Shown here in pieces: positions 17,842-26,385 of a stretch of 64,000 nucleotides of DNA. The position numbers and the translations under genes are program-made. This DNA comes from Nitrosopumilus oxyclinae (GTDB lineage: Archaea; Thermoproteota; Nitrososphaeria; Nitrososphaerales; Nitrosopumilaceae). The DNA is taken from positions 186,001 through 250,000 of the forward strand of contig NZ_CP026994.1 of assembly GCF_013407165.1 (NCBI RefSeq). The letters run 5' to 3'. The notes under the pieces are model-generated. The model was not told the DNA's origin, ran no database searches, and worked only from the letters and a program-made list of their open reading frames with translations. The stretch's first letter is position 1. Each line of letters starts with the position of its first letter.

Positions 17842-19467
17842 CTAGATTCTAATGTATTTTCTAGTTTTAAAAATAATTATTGCTGGTACAGCTACATACA
17901 TTCCCAAATTCATCAAAATCACACCTATTCCATATCCTAGTACCTCAGAGTCTGTTTCTGCATATGACATTACAGATAGGGTTGATAGTAATGGAGTGAT
18001 TCCAATTTTTACCATCTCTTTGAAAATAGGGCTCTCTCTTTCCATGTTTGCGATATGTGGTGAGAATGAATAGTAGAATTCATTGAATCCAGTCATAAAT
18101 GATATTCCTGAATCAGTACTCATCAATTGATTGTCTCTGATTTCTCTTAACAATTGAACTTGTGGAGCCATCTCAGAACCATATGTAGCCGTTGCAATAA
18201 GGCAACCTCCACCTTTAGAATTATCTACAATTACACACATTCCATCAACAAGATCAGTTCCAACTCCACATTCACCAAACTCTTCTTCTACAATCTCTTC
18301 TTCATCTAGTCCAACTGCTTCGTAAATTGTAATGTCTGGATATGTTTTATCAAACCATGCTTTGTAAGTTGCTTCATTATTGTATCTGTCAACATAGTAT
18401 TGTGGATCCAAGTTTGGATCAACAAATGGTGCCAACTCTTTAGGTGCTTTTAGTCCTACTGCTTGGTAAATTGAATCGTATTCAGGAAAGTTTTCATCAA
18501 ACCATGCTTTGTAAGTTGCCTCATTATTGTATCTGTCAACATAACTCTGTGGATCTTTAGTCTCATCAACAAATGATGCTAATGCAATTGGTGCTTTTAG
18601 TCCTACTGCTTGGTAAATTGAATCGTATTCAGGAAAGTTTTCATCAAACCATGCTTTGTAAGTTGCCTCATTATTGTATCTGTCAACATAACTCTGTGGA
18701 TCTTTAGTCTCATCAACAAATGATGCAATTCCTAATTCTTTAGGTTCTGTTGGAGGCTCTGGAGTTGTTTCTTTAGGTTCTGTTTTTGGTTCTTTTACTG
18801 GTTCAACATATGCTTGCTTTACTGTAATTGTAATTGATTCTTTGTCCTCTTGACTTCCATGAGTCACTATGACATCAAAATTGTAATGTACATCTTGAAT
18901 ATTTCCTTGTGATTTTGATGGAGTCCAAACAAATTTCCCAGTGGTTGAATCAATTGTAGCTCCGGTTGGTGCATTCTTTAAACTAAAAACTGGATTTTCA
19001 ATTGAACTATCTGTAATGCTAGCTGTAAATGTTATAGTTTTTTCAACGTCTACTGTTTTGTTTGGAATTGCATTTAATTGTAAAATTGCATCTGGAACAA
19101 TGAACACTTTATCCCCATCATATTCTAGTTTGATTGTAAAACCATCTTTTTCTTGTTGTGAATCTACAAATCCAGTTGCATTGTAGATTCCTTCACTCTT
19201 GAAGAAATTTGTTACTGGTCTTGGAATTACTGAAAACTCTCCCTCTTGAGGAGTTGGATCTGATAGCATTCCCTCAAAGTTTCCATTATTATCACGAATT
19301 ATGACAAAAATAACTTCTGTACCATTTTGAGTTCCAATGAATTTGATATTTTCTTGGTCAGTGTAAAAGCTCTTTTCTAGAGTCATTGAAGTGACTATGG
19401 CATAAGCTGGAGTTAACATTAGGAAAAATAATGAAAATACTGCCAAAATTCCTATCTGCGTTCTCAC
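17842..19467 (-). CDS. secreted/membrane protein with three repeats and C-terminal anchor
   Basis: 541 residues. Signal peptide 1-23; a beta-rich domain (about 25-125); an Ig/cadherin-like domain (about 130-215, with TFTASITDSSIENPVFSLK). A Pro/Glu linker leads to three copies of the module seen in the neighbour, (S/P)FVD...DPQSYVDRYNNEATYKAWFD (about 245-380). A Cys motif CGVGTDLVDGMCVIV follows, then GGGCLIATATYGSEMAPQV, a CFI-box-like domain. The C-terminus is a transmembrane helix with a basic tail FKTRKYIRI. The third module is diverged, the first two nearly identical. With the gene at 14990 it forms a pair of related surface proteins. Confidence 0.82.
   Translation of the reverse strand: MRTQIGILAVFSLFFLMLTPAYAIVTSMTLEKSFYTDQENIKFIGTQNGTEVIFVIIRDNNGNFEGMLSDPTPQEGEFSVIPRPVTNFFKSEGIYNATGFVDSQQEKDGFTIKLEYDGDKVFIVPDAILQLNAIPNKTVDVEKTITFTASITDSSIENPVFSLKNAPTGATIDSTTGKFVWTPSKSQGNIQDVHYNFDVIVTHGSQEDKESITITVKQAYVEPVKEPKTEPKETTPEPPTEPKELGIASFVDETKDPQSYVDRYNNEATYKAWFDENFPEYDSIYQAVGLKAPIALASFVDETKDPQSYVDRYNNEATYKAWFDENFPEYDSIYQAVGLKAPKELAPFVDPNLDPQYYVDRYNNEATYKAWFDKTYPDITIYEAVGLDEEEIVEEEFGECGVGTDLVDGMCVIVDNSKGGGCLIATATYGSEMAPQVQLLREIRDNQLMSTDSGISFMTGFNEFYYSFSPHIANMERESPIFKEMVKIGITPLLSTLSVMSYAETDSEVLGYGIGVILMNLGMYVAVPAIIIFKTRKYIRI
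18443..18726 (-). repeat. exact tandem 137-bp repeat, period 147 bp
   Basis: Bases 18443-18579 and 18590-18726 read identically over 137 bp. They encode two copies of the DPQSYVDRYNNEATYKAWFD module in the anchored secreted protein. They differ from the pair at 15101-15388 at several positions, so each pair is homogenised within its own gene. Confidence 0.95.
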
Positions 19468-19546
19468 AGTTCTGATTTTGTAACTTTGGCTTTTAAAAAA
19501 TACGACTAATTTGTTCTATGCATTTGAGAATAATATTTCACCATTT

Positions 19547-19963
19547 TTACAAATCTAGTAAAAATCTCATATAGACGCCGTTATCCTGTTTAATCTCCAT
19601 GTCGTAAAATGTTGGTGCTTTAATTTCGACTTTGAAATTGTGCTTTTTGACATCTAGTGGTTCCCCATAAGCTACTCCGTTTATGATGTAACCATCGTCT
19701 TCTTTGATATCAAATTCTATTCTTTTAATTGCAAATCCTTCAGTAATTAGCAGAAATGGAATTTCTTCTAACCAGCTATACAAAAGATAACGAATATCTT
19801 TTCCGTTTGCTGAAAATTCTTTATGTTCTTTCTCTTCAACCTTATCTTGATCTAATGTTAGATTAATTTCTGCATCTGCTGCTACTGCAAATGCTTCCTT
19901 TAGATCTTTAGCTGTAACTTCGATTATTGCATCAGTTGCATGATCTAAAAACTTGTAACTCAA
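19547..19963 (-). CDS. archease
   Basis: Cofactor that activates the RNA ligase RtcB in tRNA splicing. The 138 residues match the family throughout: YKFLDHATDAIIEV at the N-terminus, the helix LKEAFAVAADA, LLYSWLEEIPFLL, the HNFKVEIKAPTFYDMEI segment, and the C-terminal metal-binding Asp in RFLLDL. RtcB is not in the window. Confidence 0.93.
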   Translation of the reverse strand: MSYKFLDHATDAIIEVTAKDLKEAFAVAADAEINLTLDQDKVEEKEHKEFSANGKDIRYLLYSWLEEIPFLLITEGFAIKRIEFDIKEDDGYIINGVAYGEPLDVKKHNFKVEIKAPTFYDMEIKQDNGVYMRFLLDL

Positions 19964-20004
19964 TTGAAAATTTGTAATCTTTCTGATTATTAATTTAGAT
20001 GGTA

Positions 20005-20370
20005 TTATTCTGCTTTCTCATCCATTTCTATGATGCCAAACATGTTTCCTTCAGTATCTGTGCATTGTGCAAACCATCCTATTTTTGCTATTGCCATTTT
20101 AGGAATTAGTAGATGTCCTCCATTTTCTGTAATTTTTTTTGCAAATTCATCAACTGATGGAACAGTAATTGTGTTAGTCATTCCCATCTGTCCTGGCATT
20201 CTTTTTGACATTCCTCCATCTATTCCTGGTTGTTCTGTTCCAGTTTTTGCCATCCAATAATCCATTGGACCATCCCATTTCTCAAATTTCCAATCAAACA
20301 CATCACCGTAGAACTTTTGTGCTCTCTCTGGATTATCAACTGGAACATCAAACCATGAGACTCTTGGCAT
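20005..20370 (-). CDS. VOC-family (glyoxalase-like) protein
   Basis: Vicinal-oxygen-chelate fold of about 121 residues: WFDVPVDNPERAQKFYGDVFDW at the start of the first beta-alpha-beta module and FAQCTDTEGNMFGII at the end of the second. It resembles the predicted lactoylglutathione-lyase-like group. The substrate is unknown. I start it at the ATG at 20370 (MPRVSWFDV), because a TATA box AATATTTAAAA sits about 25 nt upstream; a longer frame reaches 20391 but would lack a promoter. Confidence 0.85.
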   Translation of the reverse strand: MPRVSWFDVPVDNPERAQKFYGDVFDWKFEKWDGPMDYWMAKTGTEQPGIDGGMSKRMPGQMGMTNTITVPSVDEFAKKITENGGHLLIPKMAIAKIGWFAQCTDTEGNMFGIIEMDEKAE

Positions 20371-20462
20371 GATAATTTTATTTTTTAACAATATTTAAAA
20401 CTGATCTTATTTCATTTGGAAATTTCACTATTTTAAAATTAGATTACATTTTGATTCATTCA

Positions 20463-21413
20463 ATGAAGGCAACGTGTTTTGATGGAAAAAATATGATTTA
20501 TGATGATAATTACCCTGATCCTAAACCTGGCGAGGTATTGGTTAGAGTCAATTTAGCTGGAATTTGTGGAACTGATTTGGAAATTTTAGATGGATATATG
20601 GCATATGATGGGGTATTGGGCCATGAGTTTGTTGGAACTGTGGAAAAATCTGAAAATTCTAATTTAATTGGAAAACGAGTTGTAGGTGAGATTAATGCAG
20701 GATGTGGTATTTGTAAATCATGTGAGATAGGAATGGCTAGACATTGTCCAAATAGAACTGTTCTTGGAATTTTAAAACGAGATGGCGCATTTGCAGAATT
20801 CCTTTCACTCCCTGAAAAAAACTTACACGTGATTCCTGATAGTATATCTGACGAGCAAGCAGTTTTTGTTGAACCACTAGCTGCTGCTTTTGAAATTAAA
20901 GAACAGGTGGCATTACAACCACAATGGAGTGTAGCTGTAGTTGGTGATGGACGATTAGCTCAATTAATTATTCAAGTTTTAAAATTAACATGTCCCAATC
21001 TAACATGCTTTGGTAGACATGCAAGTAAACTTGAGAGTTTAGTAAATACTGGAATTAAAATCAAAATTGGTATAGAGTCTTCTGATGAACAATCTTTTGA
21101 TTTAGTAGTAGAAGCTACTGGAAGTAATTCTGGATTTCCAGATACTATGAAATTGATTAAACCTCGTGGGACTGTAATCTTAAAATCAACTATTGCATCC
21201 AGAGAAAACCTTGATTTGACTCCTACAATAGTTAATGAAATCACCTTGATTGGTTCTCGCTGCGGATTATTCAAACCCGCAATAGATGCATTAGCAACTA
21301 GACTTGTTTCAGTCGATTCTATGATTGATTCTACATTTCCATTAGAAAAATTCTCAGATGCAATTGAGCATGCAAAAAAACCCAATACTTTGAAAGTTTT
21401 TCTCAAGCCTTGA
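20463..21413 (+). CDS. zinc-dependent alcohol/threonine dehydrogenase family protein
   Basis: MDR-superfamily dehydrogenase. The catalytic zinc site shows as CGTD and GHEFVG (about residues 35 and 53), and a structural zinc lobe as CGICKSCEIGMARHC (about 81-95). The Rossmann nucleotide-binding part is VAVVGDGRLAQLI (near 160), a GDGxxA variant of the usual GxGxxG. The 316 residues make it shorter than most. The ATG at 20463 fits a TATA box TTTTAAAATT about 27 nt upstream. The substrate (a sugar or an alcohol) is undetermined. Confidence 0.87.
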   Translation: MKATCFDGKNMIYDDNYPDPKPGEVLVRVNLAGICGTDLEILDGYMAYDGVLGHEFVGTVEKSENSNLIGKRVVGEINAGCGICKSCEIGMARHCPNRTVLGILKRDGAFAEFLSLPEKNLHVIPDSISDEQAVFVEPLAAAFEIKEQVALQPQWSVAVVGDGRLAQLIIQVLKLTCPNLTCFGRHASKLESLVNTGIKIKIGIESSDEQSFDLVVEATGSNSGFPDTMKLIKPRGTVILKSTIASRENLDLTPTIVNEITLIGSRCGLFKPAIDALATRLVSVDSMIDSTFPLEKFSDAIEHAKKPNTLKVFLKP

Positions 21414-21491
21414 TTTTTACATAAATTATGACTAGAATGTCGTAGTTTTTACTCGTAAGGTAATTTAGTAAGATTTCATTGCCAGAAGCAA

Positions 21492-22040
21492 ATGGAACCA
21501 ATTGATTCTTTTTTAATATGGATTGCAGAGTTTTTAGGAGATCATCTCTATGAGGGAATTTTTCTTGCTGCACTACTTGAAACTATAATTCCGCCTATTC
21601 CAACATTGGCAATATTTCCAACTGCTGGATTTCTTGCATCCCAACAGGGTATTTCTTTACTGGGTTTAATTCCAATGATAATACTTGGTGCAATTGGTGC
21701 AACAATTGGAACATCTGCAATCTATCTTATTGCATTAAAACTAGGACGTGTTGTCTTACTTCGATATTTGAAATACGTTAAGGTCAATGAGAAAAAACTA
21801 GCTCGAGTTGAGATTTGGTTTGAAAAATATGGGGACAAGGCAGTATTTTTAGGAAGAATGGTACCTGTAATGAGGGAAATGATTTCTGTTCCTGCAGGAT
21901 TATTAAAAATGAAAATTCCTAAATTTGTAACATACACATTTGCAGGTTCATGTGTTTGGTCTACAGGAACAATACTGTCAGGTTATTATTTTGGCGAAGC
22001 AATTGGTCTTGGCACTAGTGGAATTTCATCATTGCCTTAA
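21492..22040 (+). CDS. DedA-family membrane protein
   Basis: Polytopic membrane protein of the DedA/SNARE-associated (VTT) family; recent work links such proteins to lipid carrier flipping. The 182 residues show four or five hydrophobic segments, the re-entrant Pro-rich loop LLETIIPPIPTLAIFPTAGF, and the family signature FLGRMVPVMREMISVPAG near residues 118-135. The length is at the short end for the family. Confidence 0.88.
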   Translation: MEPIDSFLIWIAEFLGDHLYEGIFLAALLETIIPPIPTLAIFPTAGFLASQQGISLLGLIPMIILGAIGATIGTSAIYLIALKLGRVVLLRYLKYVKVNEKKLARVEIWFEKYGDKAVFLGRMVPVMREMISVPAGLLKMKIPKFVTYTFAGSCVWSTGTILSGYYFGEAIGLGTSGISSLP

Positions 22041-22067
22041 ATATTAAAAATAACAAAAGGAGTTTGA

Positions 22068-22138
22068 CATCCTATTTGTTTGGCTGGATGCTGACAGGGA
22101 TTCTTCAATACTCCCCCCAGTATTTGAGGAATTTCTGT
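22068..22138. other. intergenic hairpins between dedA and DUF72 gene
   Basis: The 100-bp gap contains CATCC...GGATG (22068-22072 with 22086-22090). A second hairpin pairs AATACT (22107-22112) with AGTATT around a six-C loop, extended by wobble pairs. It lies between convergent genes, so a bidirectional terminator is the simplest reading. A small RNA is possible. No U-tract follows the second stem directly. Confidence 0.35.
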
Positions 22139-22140
22139 TT

Positions 22141-22932
22141 TTAAAAACTACCTAATGTTTTTTGTTTCTTTTCTTCCCAAATTAATTCACGCATTCCCAA
22201 TTGCATCCTCAATGAATTTGCAGTGTGTGGACCAAACCCTTCAAAGTGATTATTTGTCATTATCATTGCGTTTGGAATATCTTTGATGTCTTGAAGTTTT
22301 TTTGCCCAATTTGAAATCAATTTATCTTTATTTTTTACAACTTTTCCAAATTCAGAATCTGGGATGGATCTGTCTCCAATTAATCTAACGTAAAGATAGT
22401 CTGATGTTATTGGCATTGGGTTATTCACTCCTGCAACTTCGTTCCATACAAGACAATGTTTATGTTGTTTAAGATATGCAATTGCATCATCAGAAAACCA
22501 CGATTCATGTCTGCCTTCTATAGGGTATAGAAAATCATCAGGAAGCAGTTCAAATAATTCTTCTAGTCTTGGTCTTGCTTCTTCAAATGTTAATGATGGG
22601 GGGAGCTGCAAAACTAGTGCTGAAATTTTTTCATGAATTGGAGAAAGTGATGCCAAAAATGAAAAAACCTCTGAATTTACTCTTTCAAGTCTCTTTTCAT
22701 GCGTAATAATTGATGGAAATTTCGCTGTAAATCTAAAATGTCTGGGGGTATCAGCATTCCAACGCCTGACAATTTCTTGTGCAGGAATTCTGTAAAATGT
22801 TGAATTAATTTCTGTGATCTCAAAAAGTTGAGAATAGTATTTGAGCCATTCTGAACTTTTTAGATTTTTAGGATAAAATATGCCTGACCATCCTTGATAA
22901 CTCCACCCTGTACATCCAATTTTGATATTCAT
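22141..22932 (-). CDS. DUF72 family protein
   Basis: TIM-barrel-like protein of unknown biochemical role, widespread in bacteria and archaea. The 263 residues carry the family's N-terminal IGCTGWSYQGWSGIFYP, the EINSTFYRIP motif, FTAKFP, and LVLQLPPS, then EGRHESWF and the C-terminal MTNNHFEGFGPHTANSL. Some members are suspected nucleases or sugar-binding proteins, but nothing in the sequence decides this. Confidence 0.9.
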   Translation of the reverse strand: MNIKIGCTGWSYQGWSGIFYPKNLKSSEWLKYYSQLFEITEINSTFYRIPAQEIVRRWNADTPRHFRFTAKFPSIITHEKRLERVNSEVFSFLASLSPIHEKISALVLQLPPSLTFEEARPRLEELFELLPDDFLYPIEGRHESWFSDDAIAYLKQHKHCLVWNEVAGVNNPMPITSDYLYVRLIGDRSIPDSEFGKVVKNKDKLISNWAKKLQDIKDIPNAMIMTNNHFEGFGPHTANSLRMQLGMRELIWEEKKQKTLGSF

Positions 22933-23124
22933 TGTACAAAATACAATGAATTTGTTTTTACAATTAAGGCTAACTAATTATAAAAATAATTGGAACTTAA
23001 GACCAGCAACGATTAGTTGTTTGGTGAGAGCTCCAACTAAATATGATGATGTGAATTTTGTATTTAGAACATACTGATCAATTCTACGTGTTGGTTATAT
23101 GTAAAGTCTAGTTTGATCCAATCT

Positions 23125-23793
23125 ATGAGGAAACTGGCAATATTGATGATGTTTCTCTTTACTATATCAATAATACCTGCTTTTGCTCAAAATACCCATT
23201 TAGATGAAGAGGATGAAAAAATTAGAGCAGAAATTCTAGAATGTGAAGATAGAGTTTTTAATGATACTTCTTTAACTGTTGCATCAAAAACTGTGCAAAA
23301 AAGAAACTGTTCATCTGAAATTCGAAAAATATATGCTGAAATTGCATTAACACATGAGGATCAAGATGAAATGAAAATTAAATATCAAAATTTACAAAAA
23401 TGTGAGGATTGGAAATTTCAATATGAATTCCTAGATGAGGCTAACTTTAAGATTCAAAAAAATGCGCAAATGGTTCAAAGCTGCATCACACTATACAATG
23501 ATCCATTGTGGACATATGATGGAGATGACAGAAAAAAAATATTATCAGATAGATTAGCTGCTATTCTAGTTGATAATCCTATAAAGAATAATTTCTCTGA
23601 TACATTGATAGATAATTTACAATATGATGTTGATAGAATATCTTCTTTGGAGAAGAGAATTGCTGTCTTAGAGGGTAAACTAGATGACAAAGACTTGATA
23701 ATTAGAGAGCAGATGAATGTAATTGTAAATCTAGCCAATTCATTGAAAAATGTAATATTTGATGGGATGCAATTTGTATATCCATTTGTTTAG
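23125..23793 (+). CDS. secreted coiled-coil protein, unknown
   Basis: About 222 residues with a clear signal peptide (MRKLAILMMFLFTISIIPAFAQ). The mature part is charged and helical, with five Cys residues (segments EILECEDR, KRNCSSEIRK, LQKCEDWKF, VQSCITL) suggesting disulfides. A C-terminal coiled coil (SSLEKRIAVLEGKLDDKDL) is followed by a hydrophobic end. ATG 23125 is preferred over an upstream TTG-type extension because the signal peptide begins there. No family recognised. Confidence 0.7.
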   Translation: MRKLAILMMFLFTISIIPAFAQNTHLDEEDEKIRAEILECEDRVFNDTSLTVASKTVQKRNCSSEIRKIYAEIALTHEDQDEMKIKYQNLQKCEDWKFQYEFLDEANFKIQKNAQMVQSCITLYNDPLWTYDGDDRKKILSDRLAAILVDNPIKNNFSDTLIDNLQYDVDRISSLEKRIAVLEGKLDDKDLIIREQMNVIVNLANSLKNVIFDGMQFVYPFV

Positions 23794-24077
23794 AATTAAA
23801 AACGAAATAGGAAACGAGGTATGCTAGAAAACCAAACGAATTTTGGATACATCTACCCTTTTCGTGTTTTCCTTTTTACTATCTGCCCACTTCCTCAAAG
23901 TTTCTCCTCTGAATCTTAGCAGGTATGATAATCCTCGTCAAGTAAATCTAGGTAAGAATAAAATTTAAAGAGTACTGGAGTGATTACTAAAATTTGTTTA
24001 TAAATATATTAAAAAATAAACATATGTACATGATCTTGTTGATCTGCTTTATTATTAATTATCACATATGAATAATG
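23794..24077. other. gene-free stretch with weak secondary-structure potential
   Basis: No convincing ORF. A long-range pair ACGAGG (23814-23819) with CCTCGT (23933-23938) encloses CCAAA/TTTGG (23832-23836 with 23842-23846), compatible with a structured RNA of about 125 nt. A strong TATA-like TTTATAAATATAT lies at about 23997-24010 and could drive the RNA candidate downstream. Confidence 0.35.
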
Positions 24078-24190
24078 AAGACAGAATATTGGGATATTCA
24101 AGCACAATATCCTATTGTCGTGTTACATGCCAACGCATACTGCTTGGCATTGTAAAGGATAACCCACAGAAAACTTCTGTCTTTTATTTT
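24078..24190 (+). ncRNA. candidate structured RNA ending in a U-tract
   Basis: A 9-bp outer stem AAGACAGAA (24078-24086) pairs with TTCTGTCTT (24175-24183) and runs into TTTTATTTTTTT. Inside are GGATATT/AATATCC (24092-24098 with 24106-24112) and an 11-bp hairpin with one bulge, TTACATGCCAA/TTGGCA-T-TGTAA (24123-24133 with 24144-24155). ACAATA/TATTGT (24104-24109 with 24113-24118) competes with the first inner stem. The plus strand is favoured by the U-tract. It could also be a strong terminator for either neighbour. Confidence 0.45.
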
Positions 24191-25653
24191 TTTGATTGAT
24201 TAATCTTTTTTGGTAATTCAATGATGAATCGAGTTGGGTTATTTTTCACAGATATTTTTCCGTTATGTTGTTCTATGATTGACTTGCAACTAGCAAGACC
24301 CAATCCTGTTCCTTCTTGTTTTGTAGTGTATAGTGGCTCAAAGATTTTTTCTAGTTTTTCTTTTGGAATTCCAGGACCACTATCTTCAATCTGAATAATT
24401 ACTTTATCTCCTCTGACTTTGGAATTAATTTTAATCTTCCCTTCATCTTCTATTGCATGCATTGAATTAATTACTAAATTAATTAATACAACTTTCATTG
24501 CTTCAAAATCACATTCTATTTCTGAATCTTCAGAAACAATCTCCATACTAATTTTATTTGATTTGGGTAGATCATTAATTACAGAATCTAATATTTCTTT
24601 AATTTTGTGATTAACAAATTCCATTGGTTTTCCTTTGATAAAATCAAGTACGTTGTCAATTTGATGTGTAATTCTATACATTGCATCCTCTATCCTTTCA
24701 AATTTTTCAATATCTTCAGTAGACAAATTTTTGTTAGTTGATTTTATTAAATCTAAAGATACTTTGATTACAGTTAGTGGATTCTTTATGTCATGTGCAA
24801 GACGAGATGCAAGCTCACCAATTGATGATAACTTTTCTTGCATTATGATTTTTGATTTATATTTTTCAAGTTCTTCTGACATATTATTTAAGGAAATAGA
24901 TATTTCATTTACATCTGAATTTATTGATTTAATTTCTTTTTTGTTAAAATTCCCCATTGAAATTTCTTTAGTTATTTCAATTAATTCAGAAATTGGTTTT
25001 GAAATAAATCTAGATGTGAACATAATTATTATGATTGCAGTGATGATTGCAGCAACTGATGAACCTAGAAATACATTTTTCATATTTTCTTCAATTTTAT
25101 TTACATTACTTTGAACTTGCTCCATTGTACTTATCTCCATTCTAGAGTTTTTGTCAATAACATTATGAAAATCTATTTCTGCTTTTTCTATTAGTGGTAT
25201 AATTTCAGTACTACTAATTTGATTATTTTGAAATTGTGTAAATATTTTATCATGATCTTCTACTGATTGTCTTATCAATGATACACAATCTAGAATTTGT
25301 TCTTGAGTTTCAGCTGATGCAAGATATTCTCCATTTGGATTTTGTTTATAGGCAATGGCAAAATAATCGTCAATTTTCTCGTTTAACTCATTTTTTGATT
25401 TTTGATATTTTTCTTCAATTTTTTTAGTGTCTTCTAATCCGTTTTCATTAATAATCATCATATTTGTCATATGCATTTCTTGAAAGTTTGTCTTGATTTG
25501 TTGAAGTACTGTGATAGATGGAATGCTCATTATTTTATGGTACTCTGAAATAGCTTTGATTTCTTGAGAATATTGCCACTGCATAAAACTTGAAATCCCA
25601 AATATTACAAAGAGTATTGTAAATCCTATTATGATTATAGATTTTGTTCTCAA
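24184..25653 (-). CDS. membrane sensor histidine kinase
   Basis: Two-component sensor of 489 residues. Transmembrane helix about 6-23, extracytoplasmic helical sensor about 25-190, second transmembrane helix about 192-214 (AAIITAIIIIMFTS), then a HAMP-type linker. HisKA carries the phosphoacceptor His287 in SRLAHDIKNPLTVIKV. The ATPase domain shows an N box NLVINSMHAI, G1 EDSGPGIP, an F box IFEPLYTTK and G2 GTGLGL. All catalytic boxes look intact. No response regulator gene adjoins it, so its partner is elsewhere. The helical sensor resembles four-helix-bundle (MCP-type) sensing domains. Confidence 0.93.
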   Translation of the reverse strand: MRTKSIIIIGFTILFVIFGISSFMQWQYSQEIKAISEYHKIMSIPSITVLQQIKTNFQEMHMTNMMIINENGLEDTKKIEEKYQKSKNELNEKIDDYFAIAYKQNPNGEYLASAETQEQILDCVSLIRQSVEDHDKIFTQFQNNQISSTEIIPLIEKAEIDFHNVIDKNSRMEISTMEQVQSNVNKIEENMKNVFLGSSVAAIITAIIIIMFTSRFISKPISELIEITKEISMGNFNKKEIKSINSDVNEISISLNNMSEELEKYKSKIIMQEKLSSIGELASRLAHDIKNPLTVIKVSLDLIKSTNKNLSTEDIEKFERIEDAMYRITHQIDNVLDFIKGKPMEFVNHKIKEILDSVINDLPKSNKISMEIVSEDSEIECDFEAMKVVLINLVINSMHAIEDEGKIKINSKVRGDKVIIQIEDSGPGIPKEKLEKIFEPLYTTKQEGTGLGLASCKSIIEQHNGKISVKNNPTRFIIELPKKINQSKK

Positions 25654-25718
25654 TTATTCCTTTGTTATTTTACTAAATGTAATAAAGTAATGTGTAAATT
25701 TCTAGTTAACAGTTTAAA

Positions 25719-26375
25719 TTATTTTGACAATTTTTTTGCTTTTGCAAACACTGCAGACCATTGACTCCAGACTAGTCTGCCTGTCTGTGTGTTTTGTTTT
25801 GATGGATGATAAGATGTGAGAATTTTGAAATTCTCATAAGAAAATAATATGTTATGACCAAATTTTTCTGGTTTTACTTTGTATAATTTACAGGTAGCAT
25901 CATATGCAATTTTTCCAAGACACAAAACCACTGTAACATTTTTTAGAATTTCTTTTTCTTGTTCTAAATAATTAAAACATGTATTCATTTCTTCACGTGT
26001 TGGTTTGTTTTGTGGCGGTGCACATCTTACTGCTGCAGTAATGTATGCATTGTGTAAAATTAATCCATCATCTGCAGTTTGACTAGTTGGAATTGATGCA
26101 AATCCATGCTTATGCATTACTTTGAATAACCAATCCCCTGATGAATCCCCTGTGAACATGCGGCCTGTTCTGTTTCCTCCATGAGCGGCTGGTGCCAATC
26201 CTACGATTAGTAATTTTGCATTAACATCTCCAAACCCGGAAAGTGGTTTGCCATAGTATTTCTCCTCCTTGAATCTTCTTACCTTGTTTTTTGCAACATC
26301 TCTAATGTATTGTGATAACCTTGGGCATTTTTTGCAGTTTGCAATTTTTTTGTTTAGTGATTGTAATGTTTTCAA
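25719..26375 (-). CDS. uracil-DNA glycosylase, family 5 (UDGb)
   Basis: Base-excision repair enzyme removing uracil and related damaged bases. The 218 residues have the family 5 signature GLAPAAHGGNRTGRMFTGD near residue 60, with Ala where other families have the catalytic Asp or Asn. The C-terminal motif YHPSKQNTQTG follows near residue 190. N-terminal Cys residues (CKKCPRL) plus later Cys (AAVRCAPP, NTCFNYL) fit the 4Fe-4S cluster of this family. Confidence 0.92.
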   Translation of the reverse strand: MKTLQSLNKKIANCKKCPRLSQYIRDVAKNKVRRFKEEKYYGKPLSGFGDVNAKLLIVGLAPAAHGGNRTGRMFTGDSSGDWLFKVMHKHGFASIPTSQTADDGLILHNAYITAAVRCAPPQNKPTREEMNTCFNYLEQEKEILKNVTVVLCLGKIAYDATCKLYKVKPEKFGHNILFSYENFKILTSYHPSKQNTQTGRLVWSQWSAVFAKAKKLSK

Positions 26376-26385
26376 CTGAAATTCC

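Noticed and set aside
23015-23085. Box C/D sRNA-like ATGATGA and CTGA upstream of the 23125 gene
   Set aside because: Internal boxes and terminal stem are not convincing, and AT-rich DNA often gives ATGATGA by chance.
23805-24190. RNase P RNA
   Set aside because: The ACAGAAA segment recalls a conserved box, but the GAGGAAAGUC-type region is absent on the right strand and a TATA box splits the region.
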